In this document: positions 1 through 10,825 of the stretch, one piece after another
Numbering within the stretch: position 1 is the stretch's first letter
Layout of the letters: each line of letters opens with the position of its first letter
DNA from: Bostrychus sinensis
Taxonomy: Eukaryota; Chordata; Actinopteri; Gobiiformes; Eleotridae
Direction: 5' to 3'
Assembly: GCA_020698575.1 (NCBI GenBank)
Contig: CM036256.1
Span: 5,222,908 to 5,286,907 of the forward strand
Length of the DNA: 64,000 nt
Program-made: the position numbers and the translations under genes
Notes under the pieces: model-generated
Database searches by the model: none
Seen by the model: the letters and a program-made list of their open reading frames with translations, nothing else
What the model was told of the DNA's origin: nothing

Positions 1-145
1 ATATTTTAGGTTTCATAACTTACATAACTAATGTATATGTATGGAAAATGTCTTCTTTTGTGGAGCTGTTACTGCTTGCATTAGGTGACTGGACAGAGCA
101 TAAAATGGCTAATTAGCACAGCTATTTATTGAAAGTAAGCATTTT
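1..145 (+). mobile_element. Fragment of a dispersed TTAA-type MITE
   Basis: This stretch matches the middle of the elements at 21412-21948 and 63640-63988. Shared landmarks are CTTCTTTTGTGGAGCTGTTA, GCATTAGGTG, CATAAAATGGCT and TTAGCACAGCTAT. Both ends are lost here. It is non-coding, and the family assignment rests only on comparison between copies in this window. Confidence 0.6.
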
Positions 146-223
146 TTGCATGTATGCTGTTTAATTAGCATATTATAAGAAAGAATGATCTAAAGACATC
201 ACCCAGGCTTGGTTTGTCTACAC

Positions 224-618
224 CAGCCTTTCCCAAAGTCAAGACTGCCGGGGGCCCCTTAAATTTCCAAAAATCCCACGCGGACCCCCAACTATACAAC
301 TTCACTCTTTTCAAAAGACGCTGTCGTTTTTCTCCATATATTTCTACAAAAGCATTACAAAAACACTGGCTGTAAGTAATATTTTAAGTGTATAATTTTT
401 TTATGTACTTTATGTTGTTAGATACTTAATATTCATTGACTAATTGTTTGTTTATATTTTTATGTTTTATTTGTTGTTATGCACCAAAAACCTTGTGTCT
501 GAAATAAAGAACTGATTGAAATTTAAATTGAATTGAAATATAGACAGCCTCTGGGAGCCCCCCTGCAGTACCTTTACGGACTCCCAGGGGGCCCCGGACC
601 CCACTTTGGGAACCACTG
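224..618 (-). mobile_element. hAT-like MITE with 8-bp target duplication
   Basis: The ends are imperfect inverted repeats, CAGCCTTTCCCAAAG on the left and CTTTGGGAACCACTG on the right. An exact 8-bp direct repeat, GTCTACAC, flanks them at 216-223 and 619-626. An 8-bp duplication with CAG...CTG ends is the signature of hAT transposons. The 395-bp body has no transposase reading frame. Relatives lie at 40166-40648 and 50961-51270 in the opposite orientation. Confidence 0.85.
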
Positions 619-626
619 GTCTACAC

Positions 627-1365
627 CACTGATCTACTTTAGCGCTGTGTCTAGTTACACACAGAAACAACGCACAAAACATCATACAACGCCCACATTT
701 TTACATTTGCTTAATCATGACACAGATCACGAGAAAGGTTCCTGAACCCACTTCACTTAAGTTAATACTGGCCAGGCTAACCTATAGTGTGTTTTTAATA
801 TTATCTAAATGCACTCAGGCAAAATAAGAAGCACTTGGAAGATTATTGATCCTGAGCCATAAACATCGACAGTGGAGCTGTGTGTATGTCAGCAGGTTTA
901 TGATGGCTCTATAATGCAGAGAAATACAAATAAATATGCACACGGGTCATATGGAATTAGCGTCGCACAGGTTTTGGATGCTTGTGTTAGCTTTGTGCAT
1001 ATGCATGTTACAGGGCTGGAAGTGCCGCAGTGTAGCCCACGTATGAACACATAAATCATGGATGACACGTGCAGCATGAAGCCACACGTTCACAGCTGTG
1101 GATGGATGACTGCAGATACAGGAACGTACTGGAAACTGGCACAAGGGCCTGTATTAAAGCTGACGGATGGTACTTACAGACGTGTCGTTAAACAGAACAT
1201 ACGCAAAGTAAAACTAAACATTTCATTAGTTTAGCAATAACTCACGCTTTTAAGGATTGTTTAAGCATTAGTTAAGGGTTAGTAACCAGTTCATTTATTA
1301 TTTACAAAGCATTACTTCAACATTGAGTGTGTGTAATTGCAGTTGAGTATCCCAGCTATGATCGG
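627..1365. other. Intergenic or intronic sequence with no recognised feature
   Basis: No exon, RNA gene or clear repeat was recognised in about 740 bp. A short CTGGCCAGGCTAA motif near 768 resembles one end of the small MITE family seen at 19416-19700. Short open frames on either strand have no family features. Confidence 0.5.
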
Positions 1366-2681
1366 GTCCTGGTGTAGTCCTGGTTTACTCCTGGTTTTGT
1401 CCTGGTGTAGTCCTGGTTTAGTCCTGGTGTAGTCCTGGTTTAGTTCTGGTTTAGTCCTGGTTTACTCCTGGTTTACTCCTGGTGTAGTCCTGGTTTAGTC
1501 CTGGTGTAGTCCTGGTTTAGTCCTGGTGTAGTCGTGGTTTACTCCTGGTGTAGTCCTGGTTTAGTCCTGGTTTAGTCCTGGTGTAGTCCTGATGTAGTCC
1601 TGGTTTAGTTCTGGTTTAGTCCTGGTTTAGTCCTGGTTTAGTCCTGGTTTAGTCCTGGTGTAGTCCTGGTTTAGTCCTGGTGTAGTCCTGGTGTAGTCCT
1701 GGTTTAGTCCTGGTTTAGTGCTGGTGTAGTCCTGGTTTACTCCTGGTGTAGTCCTGGTTTAGTCCTGGTTTAGTCCTGGTGTAGTCCTGATGTAGTCCTG
1801 GTTTAGTCCTGGTTTAGTCCTGGTTTAGTCCTGGTTTAGTCCTGGTGTAGTCCTGGTTTAGTCCTGGTGTAGTCCTGGTGTAGTCCTGGTTTAGTCCTGG
1901 TTTAGTCCTGGTGTAGTCCTGGTGTAGTCCTGGTTTAGTCCTGGTTTAGTGCTGGTGTAGTCCTGGTTTACTCCTGGTGTAGTCCTGGTGTAGTCCTGGT
2001 TTAGTCCTGGTTTAGTCCTGGTGTAGTCCTGGTTTAGTCCTGCTTTAGTGCTGGTGTAGTTTTGGTGTAGTCCTGGTTTAGTCCTGGTTTACTCCTGGTG
2101 TAGTCCTGGTTTAGTCCTGGTTTAGTGCTGGTGTAGTCCTGGTTTACTCCTGGTGTAGTCCTGGTTTACTCCTGATGTAGTCCTGGTTTACTCCTGATGT
2201 AGTCCTGGTTTAGTCCTGGTTTAGTGCTGGTGTAGTCCTGGTTTACTCCTGGTGTAGTCCTGGTTTACTCCTGATGTAGTCCTGGTTTAGTCCTGATGTA
2301 GTCCTGGTTTAGTCCTGCTTTAGTGCTGGTGTAGTTTTGGTGTAGTCCTGGTTTAGTCCTGGTTTACTCCTGGTGTAGTACTGGTTTACTCCTGATGTAG
2401 TCCTGGTTTAGTCCTGGTTTAGTGCTGGTGTAGTACTGGTTTACTCCTGGTGTAGTACTGGTTTACTCCTGATGTAGTCCTGGTTTAGTCCTGGTGTAGT
2501 CCTGGTTTAGTCCTGGTGTAGTCCTGGTTTAGTCCTGGTTTAGTGCTGGTGTAGTCCTGGTTTAGTCCTGGTTTAGTGCTGGTGTAGTCCTGGTTTACTC
2601 CTGGTGTAGTCCTGGTGTAGTACTGGTTTACTCCTGATGTAGTCCTGGTTTAGTCCTGGTTTAGTCCTGGTTTAGTCCTGG
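1366..2681 (+). repeat. 11-bp minisatellite, array 1 (TCCTGGTTTAG / TCCTGGTGTAG)
   Basis: About 120 tandem copies of an 11-bp unit fill 1.3 kb. The main variants differ at position 8 (TTTAG or GTGTAG forms), with TTTAC, GATGTAG and GTGCTGG variants. A higher-order period is visible: the GATGTAG variant recurs at 1591 and 1789, exactly 198 bp or 18 units apart, with the same order of variants after each. This points to block amplification by unequal exchange. The array lies upstream of the first exon found. Confidence 0.97.
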
Positions 2682-2712
2682 CAAATGGCAAATTTGGCAA
2701 AAATTTGGCAAA

Positions 2713-2757
2713 AATTCATTTCACAAATGGCAAACTTTGCCATTTGTGAAATGAATT
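2713..2757. repeat. Perfect 45-bp palindrome (22-bp arms, 1-bp centre)
   Basis: The arms AATTCATTTCACAAATGGCA(AA) and their exact complement are separated by a single C. It begins 31 bp after the end of minisatellite array 1. The preceding sequence repeats the motif GGCAAAAATTT, so the palindrome grows out of a small run of GGCAAA repeats. It could extrude as a cruciform or fold as an RNA hairpin. Confidence 0.9.
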
Positions 2758-4225
2758 ATTCAAATCATTGTGTTAATGCTGCTGCTGCTTTTATACAAGT
2801 CTCATTAGAAGTAACAATACCCATGTTCAGCCCCAGCTTGTACTTGTCAAAAATACTGTATATTTTGGAGTAATACATGACTAATAAAAGAGAAGTATGC
2901 CATCTTTTTACAGGATGGGTGTGAATTTGGGATTACATTCTCTCACAAGTGGTTTTAAAATGTCTCAGAGTGATTTATGTGAATGTGCCTTCAGTTTGTA
3001 AGTATTTGAAAGCTTTTTTTGACAGGTCTACAGTTTTATGAGCTGCATAAACATTGTCACAATACACCTTTTGAAGAACCTTTATCACTAAAAATGTATG
3101 ATTCAGTTTTTATGTTTTTAATGCAGCACTCAAGTCATTTCATCTGCATTTTCTTTAGTGTAAATTTCATGCAGATTATTGTTCTTTTGCTGCCGATCCT
3201 GGCATTAAATAGCCGATTAGTCTGGGAGGATGGATTGCACAGCCTCTTTTACTGAAAAAGAAACTGAGTACAGATTCATAGCTCTTGCAGAAGGCACGAG
3301 ACAAGCTCTAGGGTTCACCCAGTCTGTTTTTTTTTACCTGTGAACTAAAATGCACCTACAGTACATGCCTCACGTTTGCTGATGAGGCGTTCTGAGGCCC
3401 ACAGTTTGTTCAGAGAGCGTGGACTCAGTGCAGGTGCTGTATAGGAATGATCATTTATATAAAAATAACTCCGCTGTAACCCATCGCGCGGCTCTTCTTA
3501 GAGGGAAATCCACAGCTAAGAAGCCATACGATGCATTCCCCCTTTAATTAATTTATCGAACGGGATTAGAGTTCATCCAGATTGCCGCTAATATAATCTG
3601 CCTCTGAACATTTCATAAGGGCTTATCTCTCTTTATTCTGTTTGTGTGGCGTCTTAGGCGGCGGCTGTCAGGGCATTACAGGGCGTTATCTGCGTCCGGT
3701 GGCAGCTTCTTTTGTGTTAGCGCTGCCCCACTACGCTCCATCCTCTCTCCCTCCTCCATCCCTCCTCTGTCCCGCCCCCTCTTCCTCTGCACGCTCTCAC
3801 CACTTCCTCTGAAATCCCATTACAGAGCCAGCAGTAGACGCCTCTCAGAAAATCAGAAATAGGACGAGCTGTTGAGAGCAGATGCAGTGTCCCCATTTTG
3901 TTTTTTTTTTCCTTTTCCCTCCACCCTTCGTTTTTTTCACTGATACTTTGGGGATTTTTTGGTGAGCTCAGTGTTTGATGTAATCCAGCGCTTGTCCCAG
4001 AAATGACTTGGTGTCTTATGCAAACAGGAACGCCTCGTTGGAGTCTTTACTTTTAAAGATGATTCTGCAGTGTGCTGTCCTATAGCCAAAGACAAAATGC
4101 AGTAACAACTTTTAAGCAGACCTGTGTTTTTCGAGCCTTTCAGTTGTTTTGTAAAGTAAAAATTAACACTGTATATCTTTTATTTCTTCAAAACACTGAC
4201 ATTTTCTTCTAGTGCAAGGTTTATG
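2758..4225. other. Single-copy sequence, including a possible conserved noncoding block
   Basis: No exon was recognised. From about 3480 to 3650 the composition becomes balanced and free of repeats, with TTAATTAATTTA and TAATATAATC homeobox-like AT cores. This is the texture of vertebrate conserved noncoding elements, but the sequence alone cannot prove conservation. At 3644-3862 a GC-rich stretch has an open frame that looks fortuitous. Confidence 0.3.
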
Positions 4226-4940
4226 ACCTGGTGTAGTCCTGGTTTAGTCCTGGTGTAGTCCTGGTTTAGTCCTGGTTTAGTCCTGGTTTAGTCCTGATTT
4301 AGTCCCGGTTTACTCCTGGTTTAGTCCCGGTTTAGTCCTCGTGTAGTCCTGGTTTAGTCCTGGTTTAGTCCTGGTGTAGTCCTGGTTTAGTCCTGGTGTA
4401 GTCCTGGTTTAGTCCTGGTTTAGTCCTGGTGTAGTCCTGGTTTAGTCCTGGTGTAGTCCTGGTTTAGTCCTGGTTTAGTCCTGATGTAGTCCTGGTTTAG
4501 TCCTGGTTTAGTCCTGGTGTAGTCCTGGTTTAGTCCTGGTGTAGTCCTGGTTTAGTCCTGGTTTACTCCTGGTGTAGTCCTGGTTTAGTCCTGGTTTAGT
4601 CCTGGTTTAGTCCTGGTTTACTCCTGGTTTAGTCCTGGTTTACTCCTGGTGTAGTCCTGGTTTAGTCCTGGTGTAGTCCTGGTTTACTCCTGGTGTAGTC
4701 CTGGTTTAGTCCTGGTGTAGTCCTGGTGTAGTCCTGGTTTAGTCCTGGTGTAGTCCTGGTTTACTCCTGGTGTAGTCCTGGTTTAGTCCTGGTGTAGTCC
4801 TGGTTTAGTCCTGGTGTAGTCCTGGTTTAGTCCTGGTGTAGTCCTGGTTTAGTCCTGGTGTAGTCCTGGTGTAGTCCTGGTTTAGTCCTGGTTTAGTCCT
4901 GGTGTAGTCCTGGTTTAGTCCTGGCTTAGTCATGATTTAG
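4226..4940 (+). repeat. 11-bp minisatellite, array 2
   Basis: About 65 copies of the unit seen in array 1, in the same orientation, mostly alternating TCCTGGTTTAG and TCCTGGTGTAG. The left edge is abrupt after GGTTTATGACC. The right edge decays through GGCTTAGTCATGATTTAGGC and then passes into an AGT trinucleotide array, giving a compound tandem-repeat locus. Confidence 0.97.
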
Positions 4941-4962
4941 GCTGATTTTTATTTCATTAAAA

Positions 4963-5510
4963 AGTAGTAATAAAAGTAGTAATATGTGTAGTAGAAGTAG
5001 TAGTAGTGATAGTAGTAGTTATTGTTTTAGTACACATAGTAGTAGTCAAAGTAGTAGCAGTAGTAGTCTAAGTAGTATTAGTTATGGTTGTGGTGGTAAT
5101 AGTGGTAGTAGTAGTTGTTGTAATACACACAGTAATAGCAATAGTAGTAGAGGCAGTAGCAGTAGTAGTAGTAGTTGTTGTTGCAATAGTACTAATTGTA
5201 ATATGCATAGCAGTAGTAATAGTAGTAGTAGCTATAGTAGTAAATGTAGCAGTAGTTTAACTAGTACTAGTAATAATTGTAGTGATAACAGTCGCAGTAG
5301 TAGTAATGGTAGTACTAGTAGTAGCAATTGTTGTTGTAATATACATTGTAGTAGTAGAAGCAGCAGCAGTAGTAGCAGTAGTAGTAATAACAGCAGTAGT
5401 AGTTGTAGCAGCAGAAGTAATAGTACTTCAAGTAGTAGTGGCAGTAGAATGCGTAGTAGTAGTTGTAATATACACAGTAGTAGCAGTAGTAGTAGTTGTT
5501 GTTGTTGTTT
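4963..5510 (+). repeat. Degenerate AGT trinucleotide array
   Basis: About 550 bp of AGT triplets mixed with AGC, TGT, AAT and GGT triplets. The triplet phase is kept throughout, so one frame stays open for 195 codons as a Ser-rich string. This is a by-product of a stop-free triplet, not a gene. A similar array lies at 38758-39380. Confidence 0.95.
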
Positions 5511-6065
5511 TCTTTGCTTCCCTGTTCTCTTTTGCTGGAATATTTTCTTTCTTGGTGGATTTGTTTTTTAATGTTTACATCCTGAGTAGACCAGCAGCCA
5601 ATGGGAGCGCACGGAGCATTCTCTTCTATTAAAATCCTTCAGAATAAAGCCGAGATGATGTATTAAAGTCTTATTTTTACCTACTATTCAGTGATTAAAC
5701 CATTTTTTTCCTCCCAAATGAATGAAGAAACTCTGGTATTGTCCCAGAGTTGGTGTCCTCTGCCTGTGCGGGGCGGGGTGGCGGCTGCAGCCCCCTCTCT
5801 GTGCAGGACGGGAGCTGTTGGACAGAGCGTTTAGTCATGTGTTAAGTACGGCCCTCCGGAGACCTGAGGCCGACGGTGATGGATGCTGCAGTCAGTGCCA
5901 CACACACAGGAGGGGCCCCTGGTCCGCCCCGCGCTAATTATACTCAGAGAGGAGCAGGGGGAGGGGCTTAACGTCGGGACAGGGGTGTAGCAGTCAAAAC
6001 TTTGCTTGTTTCTCTGCTGTTTTTGGCTCATCTTTTCCTCTACGGAGACCCCCTACATTTGGGAG
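5511..6065. other. Sequence with no recognised feature
   Basis: It is GC-rich around 5760-5960 with short open frames on both strands. None shows a domain, a splice-site pair or a family motif. No repeat was recognised. Confidence 0.4.
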
Positions 6066-6142
6066 TCTGGTGACCCCTGTGTGACCCCTGTGTGACCCCT
6101 GTGTGACCCCTGTGTGACCCCAGTGTGACCCCAGTGTGACCC
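6066..6142 (+). repeat. Short 11-bp tandem repeat (GTGACCCCTGT)
   Basis: About seven copies of GTGACCCCTGT/GTGACCCCAGT. The period equals that of the large minisatellites, but the unit sequence is unrelated. The following stretch 6170-6232 (TGTATCCGTACAAAGG, CCATGACA) recurs at 37270-37328, so a dispersed repeat adjoins it. Confidence 0.85.
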
Positions 6143-6654
6143 CTCGCTCGGCTTGACTTTCATTTTCTCCTCCTTGTATCCGTACAAAGGTGTCCCCTGC
6201 CTTTTGGTCGCTCTGCCATGACAAAAATCAAGAAATAACACCAGTGGCGTAAAGTGGTGTTCAGGGGCCCCAGTGTAAGTTTTCAGAATGGGCCCCAAAG
6301 TTATGAAGCATCTGTCCCACTTTTGGTTGTTCTGCACAGCCGTTTAGTCCTCTGTCCCTCTGTCCCACTGATTAAGATAATGTCCCATATTTTCATTGGT
6401 GCTCAGTGGTTTTTATAAAATCCAGGCCATAAATAACGGTGTAAGGTCAGTATTTCTTGGATTTTTGTTGTTGGGTTGCTGCCCTTGTGTTTTAGGAAAT
6501 GTCTCTCCATGGAGCTGTTGGTGCTGGATTGTTGAAAATGCAGTTATTGAAACCTTTTTTTTTTCCAATGAAAAACTCTCAGTAAAGACATTACTTTTCA
6601 AAATGTGTGTTTTGGGGATAAAAACAGCACATCATGTTTTATAAGCCCTAAACT

Positions 6655-7790
6655 GATTGCGGTATTCAGCGGTAAATTCAGTTTTAAATGACCAAGAACA
6701 TATCGAGTCATTAAAACCACAGCACCTTTATTTCAAAAAATATGTTTTCATGTTCTTTCTTGTCACTTTGTTAAAGATATTAGGGAGGATTTTTTTCGAC
6801 TGCTGAGAAACCAGCGACTGTTTGTCCTTTTTTGAATAATGCGCATGCGTCAGGCCCCGCCCTTCACTGAACTCCTCCACAGCGACGTGCACGAGCGTTG
6901 GAACACGAGTGTTTGTTTACAGCCGGCATCAGCAGAGATTCACCTAAACCTAGACCTGCATTGTTTGTCTGTGCGACCTTTGACCTAGTTCCCCACACAG
7001 ACCCAGTCACAGCACAAATATCTGTCCTCCTGCTGTTGGTAGCATTAGCAAACTGACGTTGCTGTACAGTTGAAACGGTTCAACAGATAAAGAAAAAAGG
7101 CATTTTTTTCAAACGATAAGATAAACGTTACCTGTCCAGCAGAAACTTGGCGACCAATGCATCGTCTGAAGCCCTTTCTGTTCCTACAGCGCACGCCGTC
7201 CTTTGAAGGAATCGCCAATAACTACACGGGTTTTATTCTGCTCTTCTGCAGTTTTTCTCCTCCTCCTCTGGTTCACTTCAAAAACAGTTTTCCTTTTGCG
7301 ACCGCCCGGTTCATGGTTTTCCTGAGCCATTGTGCTCTTCAAAGTCAGGCTGTCCGCGCTACGATGAGGCTCGGCTAACGCTGGACTACATAAACATACT
7401 GCGTACTCATGCGCAGGCACAAGAACGTGCACGTATCACCGAAACTAGGAAGTCAGAATGACTGGCGAGTCCGTGGAACAATGGTTACTGTACTCATAAC
7501 GAAAACGATTGGTTGAGGTTTTTAAGCCCCACAGAGTCCACAGTTTATTAATATTATTATTATATTTTATAATACACCAATTTATAAGCCTTATACAGGG
7601 CAATGAAGGTAGTTTTAATAAATATTGCAAAAAATTAATTTATAAAGATCCTCCCTAATACCTTTAACGTCACGTCCGCCATTTTCTGATTGGCTTACTC
7701 CGCTGTCAGTTTACTCGGGTTTGCTCCGCTCTAGAAATCAAATTGATTCAATGGCGACTAAACTGAAGCAGCTTGTACACATGTACAGCA
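6655..7790 (+). mobile_element. Dispersed repeat, interrupted by a TTAA-flanked element
   Basis: The left part (TATTCAGCGGTAAATTC, CATATCGAGTCATTAAAACC) and the right part (AACGTCACGTCCGCCATTTT, TCTGATTGGCT, ATTGATTC, ATGGCGAC) match 15810-16030 in order. There the two parts are contiguous. The copy here is split by the element at 6775-7663. No coding capacity is seen in the outer repeat. Confidence 0.75.
6775..7663. mobile_element. piggyBac-like non-autonomous element with TTAA target sites
   Basis: The ends are near-perfect 16-bp inverted repeats, AGATATTAGGGAGGAT and ATCCTCCCTAATACCT. Both are flanked by TTAA, at 6771-6774 and 7664-7667. The related copy at 15810-16030 has a single TTAA at the matching point, so it serves as an empty site. 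TTAA duplication is the rule for piggyBac transposons. No transposase frame survives in the 889-bp body. Confidence 0.8.
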
Positions 7791-8065
7791 AAACATTTAT
7801 TTCTCAGGTTGTCCCACCAAATCACACAACTTGTCCCACTTTCTGTACTTTTTGAGGTGCTCACCCTAACGTCTCTATATCATACCTTTAAATCATAAAA
7901 AGGGCACTGCAATTTCTTAAAGTCGACTAATACTTTCTTCAAATATTCAAACATGTGAGTGCCACACAAAAAAATATCTTTTTTTAAACATTATTTTAGA
8001 AAGAATTAGCCTGGCCTGCCATTTAAACAGAGAACTAGTCTTGTACACCAGGCTAAGAAAGAATT

Positions 8066-8250
8066 AGAATCAGAATCAGAAAAACTTTATTTATCTCCAA
8101 GGGGCTATACTTTTGTAGCTTCCCAGACGTACATTCATCCATTCATAAACAACAAACATTAAATGAATACATACAGTATATATGTCAAGGATGCAAAGCC
8201 CTGGAGGAGTGCACTGGGATAAAATATACCATAAAAATAGAGATTCCAAA
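8066..8250 (+). mobile_element. Fish LINE/SINE 3'-end type repeat
   Basis: AGAATCAGAATCAGAAAAAC followed by TTTATTTATCTCCAAGGGGC is a very common tail-like interspersed repeat of fish genomes. A small AGCCTGG...CCAGGCTAA inverted pair lies just before it, at about 8009-8055. Confidence 0.5.
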
Positions 8251-9327
8251 AAATATTTATAAAGAAAAGGAATAAAAGTGAGCAGTGGTTTGTTTTGTTT
8301 CGGGGCTCGTTATAGCGCCCCCCTGAGGTTGATTCTCTCTGCCTTTTCCAGTGATCCTGGAGCAGACTTTGACAATATTGTTAAGAGCATTTTTGTTTTT
8401 CACAGAGAACCCAGTGAACCAGCAGATAAAAGAAAAAAATAAAAGGCTTTCAATAAAAGAATGATAAAAGTTACATAAAAGAGTCTCACAGACGTTAAAA
8501 ACACTGAGCTTTCACATTCATTAAACTCTCTGTTGTCCCCTTTTGATGACTTATTATGCACTTTTAAATCTTTTTTAATCATATAAAAAGTTTGTTCCCT
8601 AAATGGAGTGCTATGTAATTTATAGCGCAGACTGAAAATAACAGACTAAAAGTGACTATAATTAAGCGCTGTCATTGCAGCTGCACTTCCTGAGGTTACG
8701 CCCCTGAACAACACCATCCCTGGTTTGTTGTTATGGCTAAACCCGGGACGTAAGGCTGCTTTTTGACATCCGTTTTCCATTTTCTCAGTGTTTTATCCAT
8801 CAGTTCTTCTTGATCTGTCAGTTTTTTCTCTTTCCAGTTTTCCTTTGCAGTTCTGCCTGGACTCAAACCTGGTCTTGATCTTTCCCACAGCTTTTAATTC
8901 AAAATGCCTAAATCCCCAGGCTTTTTAACTAAATTTGTAATAATCCTGGTAAGTAAGGCCTAAAACCAGACCCAAGAATGTGAGCAGCTGTCTTTGCTTT
9001 TTGCTGTTTAGCTCAACAAAGATTAGCATTGGCCTCTTCTTCTGCAGATGTCCTTCAGAACACAAGGAAAGAATAAATGTGTAGAAGAAGAAGAAAGTAG
9101 CAGGAAGTGAATGTGTGCCCAGCAGGAGGTACAGGCGGCGGTCAGGGTACAGTATCAGATGGTCCCAGCTCAGTGAATTAGTCCCGGGACGCTTCATTCA
9201 GTCCCCAGGGCCAGCAGCTGTGTAACTACAATCTGCTAATCCCACAAACTGGCACTGTCCTGGGCAAGAGGCACCAGCTCCAGCTCCAGCTCCAGCTACA
9301 CACCAGGGGTCAGGAGAATGGAGTTCT
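8251..9327. other. Sequence with no recognised feature
   Basis: Apart from a short AGCTCC tandem run near 9275-9296, no repeat or exon was recognised in about 1.1 kb. The 90-codon minus-strand frame at 8925-9197 lacks splice context and family motifs. Confidence 0.4.
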
Positions 9328-9396
9328 TTTAAATTAAATTAAATTTTATTTTATTTTATTTTATTTTATTTTATTTTATTTTATTTTATTTTATGA
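9328..9396 (+). repeat. TTTTA pentanucleotide microsatellite
   Basis: AAATT repeats pass into a run of about ten TTTTA units, directly before an 11-bp minisatellite array. Confidence 0.95.
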
Positions 9397-9406
9397 TCAG
9401 AACCAA

Positions 9407-9850
9407 AGCAGTACCAAACCAGGTCTAAACCAGGACCAAACCAGGTCTAAACCAGGACTAAACCAGGACTAAACAAGGTCTAAACCAGGACTAAACCAGG
9501 ACTAAACAAGGTCTAAACCAGGACTAAACCAGGACTAAACAAGGTCTAAACCAGGTCTAAACCAGGACTAAACCAGGACTAAACCAGGACTAAACCAGGT
9601 CTAAACCAGGACTAAACCAGGACTAAACCAGGACTAAACCAGGTCTAAACCAGGACTAAACCAGGACCAAACCAGGTCTAAACCAGGACTAAACCAGGAC
9701 TAAACAAGGTCTAAACCAGGTCTAAACCAGGACTAAACCAGGACTAAACCAGGACTAAACCAGGTCTAAACCAGGACTAAACCAGGACTAAACCAGGACT
9801 AAACCAGGACTAAACCAGGCCTAAACCAGGACTAAACCAGGTCTAAACCA
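9407..9850 (-). repeat. 11-bp minisatellite, array 3 (opposite orientation)
   Basis: About 40 copies of AGGACTAAACC/AGGTCTAAACC. This is the reverse complement of the unit in arrays 1 and 2. A block of AGGACTAAACAAGGTCTAAA variants repeats, which again suggests block duplication. Confidence 0.97.
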
Positions 9851-10825
9851 TTATCGCACCAGTATAATTTGATTTGATTTTATTTGAAAATTGTTTATCA
9901 CTATTATTTGTGAAAAAATATACCTTAATACATAATTTAGGCTTTATTATTATACTCTCAGATTGGTCTACAACACTTGTCAACATTGAAATATTGGCTG
10001 TCGCTAACAGGGAAAGTGTCTTTTTCAGCACTGTCTCTGTCTAGTTCCACAGAGAAACAACACAAAAAGACAAATGTACATTTAGAGAACGGGGAAGCAA
10101 ATAGAAAAATGGATGTTTAACACGGCAAAAATAATTGTCAGTCACTAAAATCTAGTTTATCAGACATCACAGCCTATTAGTATTGTGCTGTGGCAGTAGA
10201 ATTTGACTTTTTTAAATACAAAATAGCAGGAAACATGGCTTTGCTGGTGCTGGGAGGGACAAAAACAAAATTAAATCAATTAAAAAACCCGCATTTGTTT
10301 TTCTCTCTGGTAATAACGACACCCGCAGAGACAGAAGTTCCATTCGTTTATGTCAAAAGGTCTCTGCATGTTTATTTATGAAGCGTGTCAGACAATAGCA
10401 TTAGTGAGCGTCGGTGCTGCTGCAGATGTTGATGCCTGTAATCGCTCCTCTGTCCCGGGTGTGGCCTCCCGCTGCTCCCGTCTGCGCCGTAGTAAACACA
10501 AATCGCGCTGAGGAGCTTTGCACACGATGCTCCTTAATCCTCCGTCTCCCCAAAGACAGATTAGCTCCACCACTGGGGAAGAATTAAACCGACGACAGGG
10601 ACACACTGGGAGAGGTCGATTATGGTTTAAATGTCTAAATATAATTAAAGGCTGTAGTACGGTTAATTCTGGATAAATTTGTTGGAGGCTGGGTCTCTTC
10701 TGTCCCAGATCCAGGCTCGGAGTCGAGGACCGTCCCTGCTCAGGGCAAAACGGGATCACCCTCTGCACACAGCGTCCCCCCATCTGGTCTCACTCTCAGC
10801 GGTCTGCAGGAAAACATGTCAAAGA
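9851..10825. other. Single-copy sequence, possible conserved noncoding block
   Basis: No exon was recognised. Between about 10430 and 10790 the composition is balanced and non-repetitive. A 131-codon minus-strand open frame covers it, but it has no recognisable motif, no splice sites and no codon bias like the real exons here. I treat it as non-coding. Confidence 0.35.

Noticed and set aside
1366..2681. Possible telomere-like or CRISPR array
   Set aside because: The 11-bp unit is not a telomere repeat, and there are no spacers between repeats. It is a plain minisatellite.
4984..5571. Long Ser-rich open frame
   Set aside because: It is the translation of an AGT triplet array. The length follows from the lack of stops in that triplet and not from selection.
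10388..10783. 131-codon minus-strand frame
   Set aside because: No signal, domain or splice-site pair, and composition unlike the true exons. Likely chance in a GC-moderate block.
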